Part shown: positions 8,411 to 17,070 of the stretch, piece by piece | Layout of the letters: each line of letters begins with the position of its first letter | Numbering within the stretch: position 1 is the first letter of the stretch | Assembly (NCBI RefSeq): GCF_900177535.1 | Contig: NZ_FXAJ01000002.1 | Coordinates: forward strand, 124,001-188,000 | Reading direction: 5' to 3' | Length of the DNA stretch: 64,000 nucleotides | From: Priestia filamentosa | GTDB taxonomy: Bacteria > Bacillota > Bacilli > Bacillales > Bacillaceae_H | Notes under the pieces: generated by a model | What the model saw: only the letters and a program-made list of their open reading frames with translations | What the model was told of the DNA's origin: nothing | Database searches by the model: none | Program-made: the position numbers and the translations under genes

Positions 8411-8666
8411 ATTTATAGAGTCATTTTTATTTCGATTCTTCGATATGAAAAACAGTATAACCTTAACTACCTTACCCGATAATACTTCTAATTTACTTCT
8501 TCAGAATAAAAGAACTCATTTCAAAGCTTCACCTTATTGATATAGACCTGTTTTCTTCTAAGAGTCATTGTTACATGGAAGAGAAGCCTCGCAAAGTAAC
8601 CCTAGCGCATTGCAAGGTTTCAAGTTAAATGTAATAGGGGAAATGCTGTAACAGAGGTGATAAGAC
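8411..8666. other. Intergenic region without recognisable gene
   Basis: I see no open frame with a ribosome binding site here. A weak imperfect inverted repeat (CCTCGCAA ... TTGCAAGG, ~8587-8620) precedes the next gene. Nothing else stands out. Confidence 0.5.
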
Positions 8667-9038
8667 ATGTTAGAATTGCAAGATATAAAAAAATTGAGAG
8701 AAACTGTCCAAGAGAATTTTGCTTTGCTATCTACAACATATCATGAAGATTATGCTGGCGTTCCTATGATTAAAACAGAAGTTGAAGAAGGAAAAATTCG
8801 CGGTGGTTTTGATGTATTAACAAAAAATCGTGAGCTATATGCAACGAGAACAGGATGGGATCTTTTTGAATATGAAGGGAAAACACATTCCTACGAGTAT
8901 TCAGGAGAACAAATCACCAAATCATCTCATGCTCCCTTAACAGATGAAGAACTTTTGAATTTATATGTGCAGCGTATTTTCAATGAGAAAGAGCTCAAGC
9001 AGTTTGAAGAAAGCTATCATAAATATTGCGAAAAATAA
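8667..9038 (+). CDS. Conserved-type hypothetical cytosolic protein, 123 aa
   Basis: Not recognised. A small acidic protein without signal peptide or membrane segment. An N-terminal helix (LQDIKKLRETVQENF) is followed by a beta-rich middle (RGGFDVLTKNRELYATRTGWDLFEYEGKTHSYEYSGE) and a helical C-terminus rich in Glu/Lys. AGAGGTGA lies 9 nt upstream of the ATG, and a strong terminator follows, so the gene is likely real and monocistronic. No catalytic motif is evident. Confidence 0.7.
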   Translation: MLELQDIKKLRETVQENFALLSTTYHEDYAGVPMIKTEVEEGKIRGGFDVLTKNRELYATRTGWDLFEYEGKTHSYEYSGEQITKSSHAPLTDEELLNLYVQRIFNEKELKQFEESYHKYCEK

Positions 9039-9040
9039 GA

Positions 9041-9073
9041 AAAAACCGAGCCGCATTTTGTGCTCGGTTTTTT
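9041..9073. terminator. Bidirectional intrinsic terminator
   Basis: AAAAACCGAGC and GCTCGGTTTTT form an 11-bp stem between two convergent genes. Confidence 0.88.
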
Positions 9074-9698
9074 AAGCTCCTGCTTTATGTTGAAAAGGCA
9101 TTTTTATCGAAGGTTGTATAGCTTGTTCTTTGCTACTAGCTGCGATTTGACGTTTGAAATAGCCTATGATAAAAGAGGTCACAGCAATAGAAACAACGGA
9201 ACATAGCCCTTTGAAAATTCCGATGCTATACATACTCAATAAAACAACAACAAAATCAAGTGAAAAATTTACTTTTCCGGGGTTTAGTTGAAATTGTTTT
9301 TGAAAATAAAGAGTTACAATATTAAATCCACCAAGAGAAGCTCCATTTATAAAAAGAAGGGATAATCCGAGGCCAATTACTGCTCCACCAATTACAGCCC
9401 CGACGATGCTTGGAATCTCAAAAGGAGGAAGAATGGGGTTAACAGCTGTTATTAAAGATAACAGTGTTACAGCACAAATTGTTGTAACTGTAAACTTCAT
9501 GCCCATTTTAAAAAAGGAAAAAATGTAAAAGGGAATGTTAATAAGAAAAAATAAAATCGTAAAAGGGACGTCGGAAAGATACGCCAAGCTTAACGACAAA
9601 CCTGCAGTGCCTCCTGTTACAACATGAGAATGATTTAAAATAATAACGCCTGTTCCCGTAAGAAGGCAAGTGAGTAAAACGTTTAAAAGTCTTTTCAT
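9072..9698 (-). CDS. YitT-family (DUF161) membrane protein
   Basis: An integral membrane protein of ~208 aa with five to six predicted helices and a short basic cytosolic tail. The segment HVVTGGTAGLSL is the YitT-family hallmark, and LLFINGASLGGFNIVTLYFQK is the matching second-half motif. Members are proposed transporters of unknown substrate. Three Met codons compete for the start: GGAGG sits inside the first, 2 nt before the second and 5 nt before the third. The third (MKRLLN) is therefore preferred. It is divergent from an Lrp/AsnC regulator 177 bp away, which probably controls it. Confidence 0.8.
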   Translation of the reverse strand: MKRLLNVLLTCLLTGTGVIILNHSHVVTGGTAGLSLSLAYLSDVPFTILFFLINIPFYIFSFFKMGMKFTVTTICAVTLLSLITAVNPILPPFEIPSIVGAVIGGAVIGLGLSLLFINGASLGGFNIVTLYFQKQFQLNPGKVNFSLDFVVVLLSMYSIGIFKGLCSVVSIAVTSFIIGYFKRQIAASSKEQAIQPSIKMPFQHKAGA

Positions 9699-9875
9699 CA
9701 TATCCTCCATTCAAAAGCTTTCTTTATTTCAAAAAGAATAGTTTGATACTTCACAATTTAATGATATGATGACAGAGAGAAGAATTACATATCAAAAGGA
9801 AGGGAATAAAAGTATATACTTTCTCTTTTGAAATATATTTTGAATTTTTGTTTTTGTTTTGAAGGAGTTGTTCAT

Positions 9876-10316
9876 ATGGATATAATTGATGTAAAACTCT
9901 TAGAACTTTTGCAGCGAAATAGTCGCATGACCGTTAGTGAACTTTCCAAAAGGTTAGCTCTTAGCAGACCGAGCGTTTCAGAGCGCCTTCATCGTTTACA
10001 ACACAACGGAATTATTGAAGAATTTAGTGCACGCATTTCATTAAGCAAGGTTGGTTTAGATATTCAGCTCTTTATCCAAATAGGGGATTTAAAAAAGTCT
10101 CCAGCCGAGATTGAAAAGTTTATTGAAAAAGAGGAGGGAATTATTGAAGCTCATCGCGTAACAGGTACGTCAGGCTATATTCTAAAAGCCGCTGTTCCAG
10201 ATATGGCAAAAATGAGGATGTTAATTGATCGACTTATGCCGTTTGGAACGTTAACAACGTCTGTTATTCTAGCTTCCCCTATACCTCACCGTCACGTGAA
10301 AATAGAAGTAGAATAA
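9876..10316 (+). CDS. Lrp/AsnC-family transcriptional regulator
   Basis: A DNA-binding regulator of 146 aa. The N-terminal winged helix includes DVKLLELLQRNSRMTVSELSKRLALSRPSVSERLHRLQ (residues ~5-42), followed by the beta-alpha RAM ligand-binding domain with the typical GxxGYILKAAVPD turn. The start at 9876 is supported by GAAGGAG 8 nt upstream. The longer open frame to 9828 has no ribosome binding site. The divergent neighbour is the YitT-family gene, a common regulator-target arrangement for Lrp proteins controlling amino-acid exporters or importers. The effector is unknown. Confidence 0.88.
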   Translation: MDIIDVKLLELLQRNSRMTVSELSKRLALSRPSVSERLHRLQHNGIIEEFSARISLSKVGLDIQLFIQIGDLKKSPAEIEKFIEKEEGIIEAHRVTGTSGYILKAAVPDMAKMRMLIDRLMPFGTLTTSVILASPIPHRHVKIEVE

Positions 10317-10357
10317 AAAAGCTAGCGCATTTTTAAAAAAACGCGCTAGCTTTTTTA
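10315..10357. terminator. Bidirectional intrinsic terminator
   Basis: AAAAAAGCTAGCGC and GCGCTAGCTTTTTT form a 14-bp perfect stem between convergent genes. Confidence 0.9.
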
Positions 10358-11910
10358 TTTGATGGCGTAGTTTCTAGCTTATTTGCACTTGCTGTAAAAA
10401 TAAAGGAAGCGAGCAAAGAAGCAATCATAGCAATAATAAATCCTGATGTATGATTGGATAGGAATGGAGCAATAACGGAAGGAACGTAAGCTGTACCACG
10501 TAAATCATAAAGCCCAACGATCATCCCTCCGATCCCTGACGAAAGGAGTGCGCCGATAAAGACTAGTTTGCTTGCGAACATAAATGGATAAGCGGACTCG
10601 ACAAACGTTCCAAACCCAATGTTGATAAGGAATGAGGGAGCTGCTGCTGCGGATTCCCCGCGTTTTTTAGGGAAGATAATATTCGCAAGATTGATACCAG
10701 CTGCAACCATAACGAGTCCAACCATATCGACAGATCCCAAAAAGCTGTTTCCTGTTTTCTCCATTTCTAAAATAACAATAGGTAAAATAGCTGCATGGTA
10801 GATACCAGCTAAAATAGCCGGCCAAATGAGCAATCCTGCTAAAGTTCCAGCTACGATTGGATTAAAATCAATCATACTTTCAATTGTGTTTCGAATTAGA
10901 TTGCCGGCTTTGAGAGCAATGGGACCAAGGATAAAGTAGACAGCAAGACCAGGCAATAGTCCTCCTAATCCACCTGCAACAATATTAACAGTTGTGGTAG
11001 GAAAGCGCCATTTTGTACAAAGCGAGAACAGAGCTGGTACAAGATAACCTGCACAAATTCCTGCAAGTAACCCACCTAAGATACCGCTATCTGTTGCCAT
11101 CACCCCGGCTACAACACCTGCCACGATTGATATTTCATCTAAGTCAGCTATTTGTCGGGCTGCAATAACAGCAATTACAACAGGCAGAGCTGCAATTAAT
11201 AAGTCAAATATATCTTCAACTTTCTCAAGGCCTGGAATTTTGCTTAATGCTAAAATAATAGCTAAAGAGATAAAAGCAGGAAGTGAAGAGGTCATAATGC
11301 TTCTAAAATTCACCTTTTTGCTTCTAGAAGATAAATCATTCTTGTTTTGTTTTTCATTTAGCACTGGTCGATATTTTATCCCCCAGTGTTTAGCAAGTGA
11401 CGTAACAAAGCCAATTGCTCTTGTCTTGTTCGAAGTGCCTGTTGTACCTGACTGTGAAATAATATGAGCTCCGAGTGATCCAAAGGATGCCATTGATGTT
11501 CCTCCTGTTCCAACAAGAGGAATCTTCTTTTCAGCTGTTGCTTTAGCAGCCAATTTATTTGCTCCCTTTGGATCAGCGCTCATAGCGATCACACCGTCAA
11601 TATTTCCTGTATAAATGCTTTTAGCAACTCTTTGATCTATTTCTTTAGCCTTTTCATTAACAGCTTCTAAACTATCTTCTAAAACGAGCGTCAGCTGTTC
11701 TTTTTCTTGATTCCACTCGAGTAGTTGTGCTTTTGTATTCTTTTTTAGGGCATCCATCGAAGCATCTGTTGCAATAAATTGAGCACCTTCAATCACAAAA
11801 CCAGCTTCTTTTACTTGTGTATTTAATTCTTTCATCAATTGATCTGGACTGCTGCCCCCTAGATGATATAAATTGCCCCCGCTGCTTGCCATTACAAAAA
11901 TCTTTTTCAT
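10333..11910 (-). CDS. PTS EIIC-like membrane protein with N-terminal soluble domain
   Basis: A 525-aa protein with two parts. Residues ~1-165 form a soluble alpha/beta domain beginning KKIFVMASSGGNLYHLGGSSPDQL, with later GVIAMSADPKGANKLAAKA and PLVGTGGTSMASFGS, so it looks Rossmann-like and Gly-rich. Residues ~205-515 contain about ten transmembrane helices resembling PTS EIIC-type permeases (for example GFGTFVESAYPFMFASK and DLRGTAYVPSVIAPFL). I see no EIIB phosphocysteine or EIIA phosphohistidine motif. It could be a PTS_EIIC_2-like permease or a sensor-transporter hybrid. The upstream AAAGGTTGG is a weak ribosome binding site. The gene stands alone. Confidence 0.55.
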   Translation of the reverse strand: MKKIFVMASSGGNLYHLGGSSPDQLMKELNTQVKEAGFVIEGAQFIATDASMDALKKNTKAQLLEWNQEKEQLTLVLEDSLEAVNEKAKEIDQRVAKSIYTGNIDGVIAMSADPKGANKLAAKATAEKKIPLVGTGGTSMASFGSLGAHIISQSGTTGTSNKTRAIGFVTSLAKHWGIKYRPVLNEKQNKNDLSSRSKKVNFRSIMTSSLPAFISLAIILALSKIPGLEKVEDIFDLLIAALPVVIAVIAARQIADLDEISIVAGVVAGVMATDSGILGGLLAGICAGYLVPALFSLCTKWRFPTTTVNIVAGGLGGLLPGLAVYFILGPIALKAGNLIRNTIESMIDFNPIVAGTLAGLLIWPAILAGIYHAAILPIVILEMEKTGNSFLGSVDMVGLVMVAAGINLANIIFPKKRGESAAAAPSFLINIGFGTFVESAYPFMFASKLVFIGALLSSGIGGMIVGLYDLRGTAYVPSVIAPFLSNHTSGFIIAMIASLLASFIFTASANKLETTPSNKKASAFF

Positions 11911-12091
11911 ATTTGTTATCCAACCTTTACTGTTTTATTTCTCTAATAGTTTACTATGTTAAAGTGTAAAATGAAAGATATTTCTGAAAAATACAAATGG
12001 AAAAGAAAGTTAAAGCAGGGGAAACAAAATGCAGAGAACAATCGTATACAGATTTAAATGAAAACGGAAGGATAAGGAGGGGGCTTTTTTG

Positions 12092-12394
12092 ATGATTAAG
12101 CGTCTTTTAGTGATTTTTTTGAGTCTTTTTATCATTTATGTAGGAGTTAAAATTAGAAAACGAGAAAGGGTTGATTTCATTGCAGGCTATAACGTCATCT
12201 TCAAACCTCGAAACGAAAAAAAACTTGCAAAGAGGGTAGGAGTTCTTGTGATGTTGTTTGGTATCGAAACCATTGTTTTTATTACTCTATCTTTATTTCT
12301 TTCGAATTTAGTTGGTTTTTATGGAACTTTAGTAGTTCTTAATATCTTATTCATAGGCATTTTTATAATTGTAGATCAGCTGTCAAACTTTTAA
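12092..12394 (+). CDS. Small membrane protein, DUF3784-like
   Basis: A 100-aa protein with three predicted helices. It opens with a short hydrophobic helix, then RKRERVDFIAGYNVIFKPRNEKKLAKRVG, a pattern seen in DUF3784 proteins (helix, IAGYN loop, two further helices). Function is unknown. A TTG at 12089 also lies in frame, but AGGAGGGGG upstream suits ATG 12092. No neighbour suggests a role. Confidence 0.65.
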   Translation: MIKRLLVIFLSLFIIYVGVKIRKRERVDFIAGYNVIFKPRNEKKLAKRVGVLVMLFGIETIVFITLSLFLSNLVGFYGTLVVLNILFIGIFIIVDQLSNF

Positions 12395-12590
12395 ACAATA
12401 GAGATATTATGTCTTTTGAGTCCTATTATTAAAAGGATACTAGCCTTAGCATAAGAGCACATCCAACAGTTCTTTTCCAATTTTCTTGTTTTAAATGTAT
12501 AAAGACGGGTAAACAAAGACTAGACAACATTATAACAGAATAACATTTAAAAAATAGAAAAGAGTAATTTGAAAAGGGAGAGATGTAGTT

Positions 12591-14030
12591 ATGTATACAA
12601 ACTTAAAACATTTTATTAATGGTGAATGGGTAGAATCAACAGGTAATGAAACAGAAGATGTTATCAATCCAGCAACAGAGGAATCGATTGGACAAATTAG
12701 CCTAGGAACAAAAGAGGATTTAGATAAAGCTGTTAGAGCGGCAAAAGCAGCTCTTCCAAAATTCTCAAGAACATCAAGAGAAGAGCGAATTGAAATGCTT
12801 GAGAATATTGCAAAAGGATACGAGAAACGCAAAGATGAGCTTATACAAGTAATGACGGACGAGCTTGGCGCCCCGCTTAAAATTTCTAGGGAAGTTCATT
12901 ATGAAATGGGTCTTGCGCATTTCAAGAAAACGGCGGAAGCTTTAAAAGACTATAAATTTGAAGAAGATCGTGGAAATTACAAACTAATTAAAGAAACAAT
13001 CGGTGTTAGCGGTCTTATTACACCATGGAACTTTCCAACAAACCAAACGTCTACAAAAATCGCGAGCGCCATCGCGGCAGGAAGTCCAATGGTATTAAAA
13101 CCTGCTGAGCTTACACCATTTGCAGCGATGATCCTTGCTGAGATTATTGATGAAGCTGGGGTACCAAAAGGGGCGTTTAACCTTGTAAATGGTACAGGCA
13201 GCACAATCGGAGACGGCATTAGCTCACACCCTGATATTGACTTTGTATCCTTTACAGGTTCTGCAGGTGTTGGTGAAAAAATTATGCAAAATGCAGCAAA
13301 AACAATTAAAAAAGTAGCACTAGAACTTGGGGGTAAATCTCCATTAATCGTATTGGATGACGCTGATATTGAAGAAGCTGCAAAAATTGCCGTGTCTCAT
13401 ATTTCATTGAACTCTGGCCAAGTTTGTACAGCAGCAACTCGTATTATCATCCCAGAATCTATGAAGAAAGATTTTGAGGAAGCAATGAAAAAAGCTATTC
13501 CGTCATTCCCAGTCGGAGATCCATTAGATGAAAATATTGTAACAGGTCCTCTTGTAGCTAAAAAGCAATGGGATCGTGTTCAATCTTATATTGAAAAAGG
13601 AATTGATGAAGGAGCAACGCTTCTTACAGGTGGTACAGGAAAACCTGATGGATTAGAAAAAGGGTATTATGTAAAACCAACAATCTTTACAAATGTATCA
13701 AACGACATGGTTATTGCCCAAGAAGAGATTTTTGGACCTGTAACAGCAGTGATTACGTACAAAGATCTTGACGAAGCATTAGAAATTGCGAATGATACTG
13801 TATATGGTCTAGCGGGCTATGTAGTTGGTAAAGATCAGGAAACTCTTGATTATGTGTCTAAAAACATTCGCGCAGGTCAAATTGTTGCAAATGATGCTGA
13901 ACAAGATCGCAGCGCGCCATTTGGAGGTTTTAAACAATCTGGTATTGGCCGAGAATGGGGAGCATTTGGGATTGAAGAATACCTTGAACCAAAATCTGTA
14001 TTTGGTGTTAAAGTACCTGCAAAAGCATAA
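12591..14030 (+). CDS. NAD(P)-dependent aldehyde dehydrogenase
   Basis: A 479-aa cytosolic aldehyde dehydrogenase oxidising an aldehyde to its acid. The NAD-binding segment contains TPWNFPTNQ and FTGSAGVGEKI. The general base Glu is in LELGGKSP and the catalytic Cys in NSGQVCTAATR. EEIFGPV and the final SAPFGGFKQSGIGRE are complete. The sequence is of the broad-substrate bacterial class (YwdH/DhaS-like grade) and the natural aldehyde is unknown. GGGAGAGATG lies in front of the start. It is monocistronic with a strong terminator. Confidence 0.88.
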   Translation: MYTNLKHFINGEWVESTGNETEDVINPATEESIGQISLGTKEDLDKAVRAAKAALPKFSRTSREERIEMLENIAKGYEKRKDELIQVMTDELGAPLKISREVHYEMGLAHFKKTAEALKDYKFEEDRGNYKLIKETIGVSGLITPWNFPTNQTSTKIASAIAAGSPMVLKPAELTPFAAMILAEIIDEAGVPKGAFNLVNGTGSTIGDGISSHPDIDFVSFTGSAGVGEKIMQNAAKTIKKVALELGGKSPLIVLDDADIEEAAKIAVSHISLNSGQVCTAATRIIIPESMKKDFEEAMKKAIPSFPVGDPLDENIVTGPLVAKKQWDRVQSYIEKGIDEGATLLTGGTGKPDGLEKGYYVKPTIFTNVSNDMVIAQEEIFGPVTAVITYKDLDEALEIANDTVYGLAGYVVGKDQETLDYVSKNIRAGQIVANDAEQDRSAPFGGFKQSGIGREWGAFGIEEYLEPKSVFGVKVPAKA

Positions 14031-14036
14031 GGATAG

Positions 14037-14070
14037 AAAAAAGGAAGGAGAAAATCTCCTTCCTTTTTTT
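14037..14070 (+). terminator. Intrinsic terminator of the aldehyde dehydrogenase gene
   Basis: AAGGAAGGAG and CTCCTTCCTT form a 10-bp stem followed by a T run. Confidence 0.88.
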
Positions 14071-14102
14071 ATGATAAAAATTAGAGCTTACAAGAATTTT
14101 AT

Positions 14103-15395
14103 TTAAAAATTTACTTTATAGATGGAGCGAGGTCTTCCTTTTTGGTAAGGTTGTTCTTCTCCTACAACTTGAGCTAAATGATGATCCAGAAGTTTTTTAA
14201 GCATCCGCTCAGCACTTCTTTTGCTTAAATGTAAATAATCAGAAAGGTCATTTGCTGAGAAATGATTAAAGTTATGGAAATTTAGAAACTCTACAATTTT
14301 GCTTACGTTTGCTACGCTTATCCCTGTTTTTTTAGAGATCGAAAGAATATCTTCATCCATGCTTCTTAAGGCATATTGCTGAGGTTGACTGTCTAAAGGA
14401 CCAATGACTATCTTTTTTTCTGTCACAACATAAGCTTTTCCTTGTACTGAATTTTTTGAATGATAAAGAGCAATATTGGCATTTTCCTGCGCTTCCTTTG
14501 TTGTTAACCCAAATCCAAACCCAAAGCTGACTGAAACTTCTAGTCTTTTTTCTATCTCAGCTGCGATAGGAAGCTCACTATAACCATTTGTTATGTTCTC
14601 TATAACGCCCCTTGTTGCATAAAGAATAAATTGATTCTCCTCTAACTGTAACAGAGATGCATTAATCTTTTTTACGAATTCTTTTAATATTTGGTAAGCT
14701 TTCATCGATGAGGGATGATGAAGCTCATTTTCAGCGTTATGAAGAGAACACGAAGAATCTTCAATTGTAACAAGACCTACAACAATTTGTGCTTTCTTAC
14801 TATTTCTAATTTTTCCTTGATCAATAGCGCGATCTAGAGCATCGGAAATGTTTTTTTTGGATTTAATAATGTGCATACTTTTTACGCCAAGTTCGTTTAA
14901 TTTCACATATACAGCTTCAACACTTGTAAGAACAAAGTCAACTTTTCCTTGTTTCCAAAGGTTATAATGAAAGGCTACAAGTGAATCGAGGTTATAATTT
15001 CCTTCATATTCTTTAACAAATAAGGAATCTTTACTTATGTCTAGCTCATCAAACACGTTATATACATAATCTTGGTCTGATATATCAATAGAAATTCTCT
15101 TTGTTTCTTCTTGTAAAATATATCGAATATGATACAAGGATAAAATAATGCTATATTCATCTGATGGAATATATACAGAGGGAAGACCACTTTTTTGAAT
15201 TTCTTGCTGAGATAAAAAGTAAGGAATGGGACCTGCGAAAAACAACACATGAATATCGTTCTTTACTTCTTTGACGAGAGCAGGGGCTTCCTCAGGAGTT
15301 TTGTATATGCATGGTACGAGTTCAATATCATCTTTTCTAGTCTTTAACACATGTTTTATAAGTTGTTCAGAACCAATAACAGCAATACGTATCAT
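14103..15395 (-). CDS. Transcriptional regulator of the D-amino-acid locus: sensor, GGDEF-like and winged-helix domains
   Basis: A 430-aa multidomain regulator not assignable to a named family. Residues ~1-190 form an alpha/beta sensor (IRIAVIGSEQLIKHVL..., FFAGPIPYF) somewhat like PrpR/TyrR-type sensory domains. Residues ~205-350 look like a nucleotidyl-cyclase/GGDEF-type fold with VSFGFGFGLTTKEAQENANIALYHSK, but the GGDEF catalytic box is absent. Residues ~360-430 hold two helix-turn-helix segments ending in RSAERMLKKLL and KGRPRSIYKV, a wing. The open frame extends to 15437, but AAGGGGA lies before ATG 15395. It is divergent from the M20-MFS-racemase-dsdA operon and probably controls it. 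Confidence 0.7.
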   Translation of the reverse strand: MIRIAVIGSEQLIKHVLKTRKDDIELVPCIYKTPEEAPALVKEVKNDIHVLFFAGPIPYFLSQQEIQKSGLPSVYIPSDEYSIILSLYHIRYILQEETKRISIDISDQDYVYNVFDELDISKDSLFVKEYEGNYNLDSLVAFHYNLWKQGKVDFVLTSVEAVYVKLNELGVKSMHIIKSKKNISDALDRAIDQGKIRNSKKAQIVVGLVTIEDSSCSLHNAENELHHPSSMKAYQILKEFVKKINASLLQLEENQFILYATRGVIENITNGYSELPIAAEIEKRLEVSVSFGFGFGLTTKEAQENANIALYHSKNSVQGKAYVVTEKKIVIGPLDSQPQQYALRSMDEDILSISKKTGISVANVSKIVEFLNFHNFNHFSANDLSDYLHLSKRSAERMLKKLLDHHLAQVVGEEQPYQKGRPRSIYKVNF

Positions 15396-15502
15396 TATTT
15401 TCCCCTTCTCAACGTTAGTAGGTAATAATGTCATCATAAAACAAATTATAAAATTTTGGAAGGGAAATAAAAGGTTTACGAATAATGTACTAAAAAATAA
15501 TA

Positions 15503-15531
15503 TTGTAAATATTCTGAAAATTATTTATAAT
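15503..15531 (+). promoter_or_regulatory. Putative sigma-A promoter of the D-amino-acid operon
   Basis: TTGTAA (15503-15508), 17-bp spacer, TATAAT (15526-15531). Transcription would start near 15538, just ahead of the 11-bp repeats. Confidence 0.5.
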
Positions 15532-15547
15532 ACTTTTATCGGGTTAC

Positions 15548-15580
15548 TTAACGACAATATAACGTCAATTTAACGATTTT
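15548..15580 (+). promoter_or_regulatory. Three tandem 11-bp repeats, probable operator
   Basis: Three contiguous units start at 15548, 15559 and 15570: TTAACGACAAT, ATAACGTCAAT, TTAACGATTTT. The 11-bp period places them on one face of the helix. Inverted TCGTTA (15600-15605) and a further TTAACGA (15643-15649) lie nearby. The position downstream of the promoter and between divergent genes suggests binding sites for the regulator at 14103-15395. Confidence 0.55.
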
Positions 15581-15666
15581 ATATTCATAAAATCAAGGGT
15601 CGTTAGTTCCTGTCTATTAAAGGTTGATTGAAAACTTTACATTTAACGAAAAAGGGGAGATGTGTG

Positions 15667-17070
15667 ATGACCTTAAAAAACGTTTCAGCAATGATTAAAG
15701 AAAGAAAAGAAGAATATTTAAATCAATTGTTTACTTTACTTCGCCAAAAAAGTATAAGTGCTCAAAATATAGGAATAAGGGATTGTGCAGTTCTACTTAA
15801 AGGAATGATGAATGAAGTAGGTATTGATACACGTCTTATTGAAACAGACGGTCATCCTGTTGTATATGGAGAGCTAATGAACAGTAAAAATAATTTTACT
15901 CTCTTAATTTATGGACATTATGATGTCCAGCCTCCAGACCCGCTTGATGAATGGGTTTCTCCTCCATTTGAGCCGACAGTTAGAGAGGGGAAAATTTATT
16001 GTCGCGGTGCAGGAGATAATAAAGGACAACTAATGGCGCATGTGTTAGCTGTTAAAACATATTTAGATGCCGTAGGGGAATTGCCGATTAATATTAAATT
16101 TGTTTTTGAGGGAGAGGAAGAGAATGGGAGCGTCAATCTTCCTTCATTTGTAGAAGAGAATAAAGAGCTTTTAAAAGCAGATCTTGTATATAGTTCTGAT
16201 GGATCTTCTCACGAAAGTGATGCGCCGCTTATGTTGCTTGGTGTGAGAGGAATGCTTTATCTCGAACTTACAGCTAAGGGAGGAGAGTGGGATAATCATT
16301 CAGGTAACAAAGGAAATATTGTACCAAATCCAGTCTGGAAACTTTTCGATTTGTTATCAACGATGAGAGATTCTTCTGGACGAGTATTAATTGAAGGGTT
16401 TTACGATAATATTTTACCTCTATCTCCAAAAGAGACAGAGCTATTAAAATCTATTCCCTATAATCAAGAGGAAATAGGGAAAAAAATCGGTTATCCTGAT
16501 TTAAAAATGGATGGAGAGACGTACTATCGTAAATTAACAATGGAACCAACATTTAACATATGTGGTATTCACAGTGGGCATATAGGAGAGGGAGCTAAAA
16601 CAATCATTCCTTCTAAAGCGACATTAAAAATGGATATTCGCCTTGTTGTTGATCAAAGTCCAGATGATATCTATAAGAAGTTTTGTACTCATGTAAAAAA
16701 ATATGCACCAGATATTAATGTTAAGAGAATTGGCTCTTTTAAACCTTCTCGAACGTCAGCAGAATTGAAATGTGTTGAAGTTGTAACAGAAGCATTGAGA
16801 GAAGCTTATAATGAAGAGCCTATTATACAGCCAAGTCTGGGAGGTAGCTTGCCAGACCATGTATGGACAGAGGTTTTACAATTGCCATCTATTCTTGTTC
16901 CATATGCAAATTTCGATCAAGGAAATCATTCGCCAAATGAGAATATTGAAATTGATTATTTTCTTAACGGAATAAAATGTACGTGCTATGTCATTCAGAA
17001 GCTAGGAGATTATGAAAAAGATATTAAGAAGGAAGGCACAATTTCAATAGATAAAGGGGGAATGCTTTAA
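15667..17070 (+). CDS. M20-family metallopeptidase / N-acyl-amino-acid hydrolase
   Basis: A 467-aa cytosolic dizinc hydrolase. The metal ligands are visible in order: His in YGHYDVQP, Asp in GAGDNKGQ, the Glu pair in EGEEENGS, Asp in YSSDGSS and a C-terminal His in QGNHSPNEN. The lid domain lies between. The YDVQPPDPLDEW segment resembles carnosinase/CNDP-type dipeptidases, although N-succinyl-amino-acid hydrolases of the same family are also possible. ATG 15667 is chosen because AAGGGGAG lies ~8 nt upstream; the frame extends to 15628 without a ribosome binding site. First gene of a four-gene operon. It overlaps the MFS gene by one base, implying coupled translation. Confidence 0.82.
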   Translation: MTLKNVSAMIKERKEEYLNQLFTLLRQKSISAQNIGIRDCAVLLKGMMNEVGIDTRLIETDGHPVVYGELMNSKNNFTLLIYGHYDVQPPDPLDEWVSPPFEPTVREGKIYCRGAGDNKGQLMAHVLAVKTYLDAVGELPINIKFVFEGEEENGSVNLPSFVEENKELLKADLVYSSDGSSHESDAPLMLLGVRGMLYLELTAKGGEWDNHSGNKGNIVPNPVWKLFDLLSTMRDSSGRVLIEGFYDNILPLSPKETELLKSIPYNQEEIGKKIGYPDLKMDGETYYRKLTMEPTFNICGIHSGHIGEGAKTIIPSKATLKMDIRLVVDQSPDDIYKKFCTHVKKYAPDINVKRIGSFKPSRTSAELKCVEVVTEALREAYNEEPIIQPSLGGSLPDHVWTEVLQLPSILVPYANFDQGNHSPNENIEIDYFLNGIKCTCYVIQKLGDYEKDIKKEGTISIDKGGML

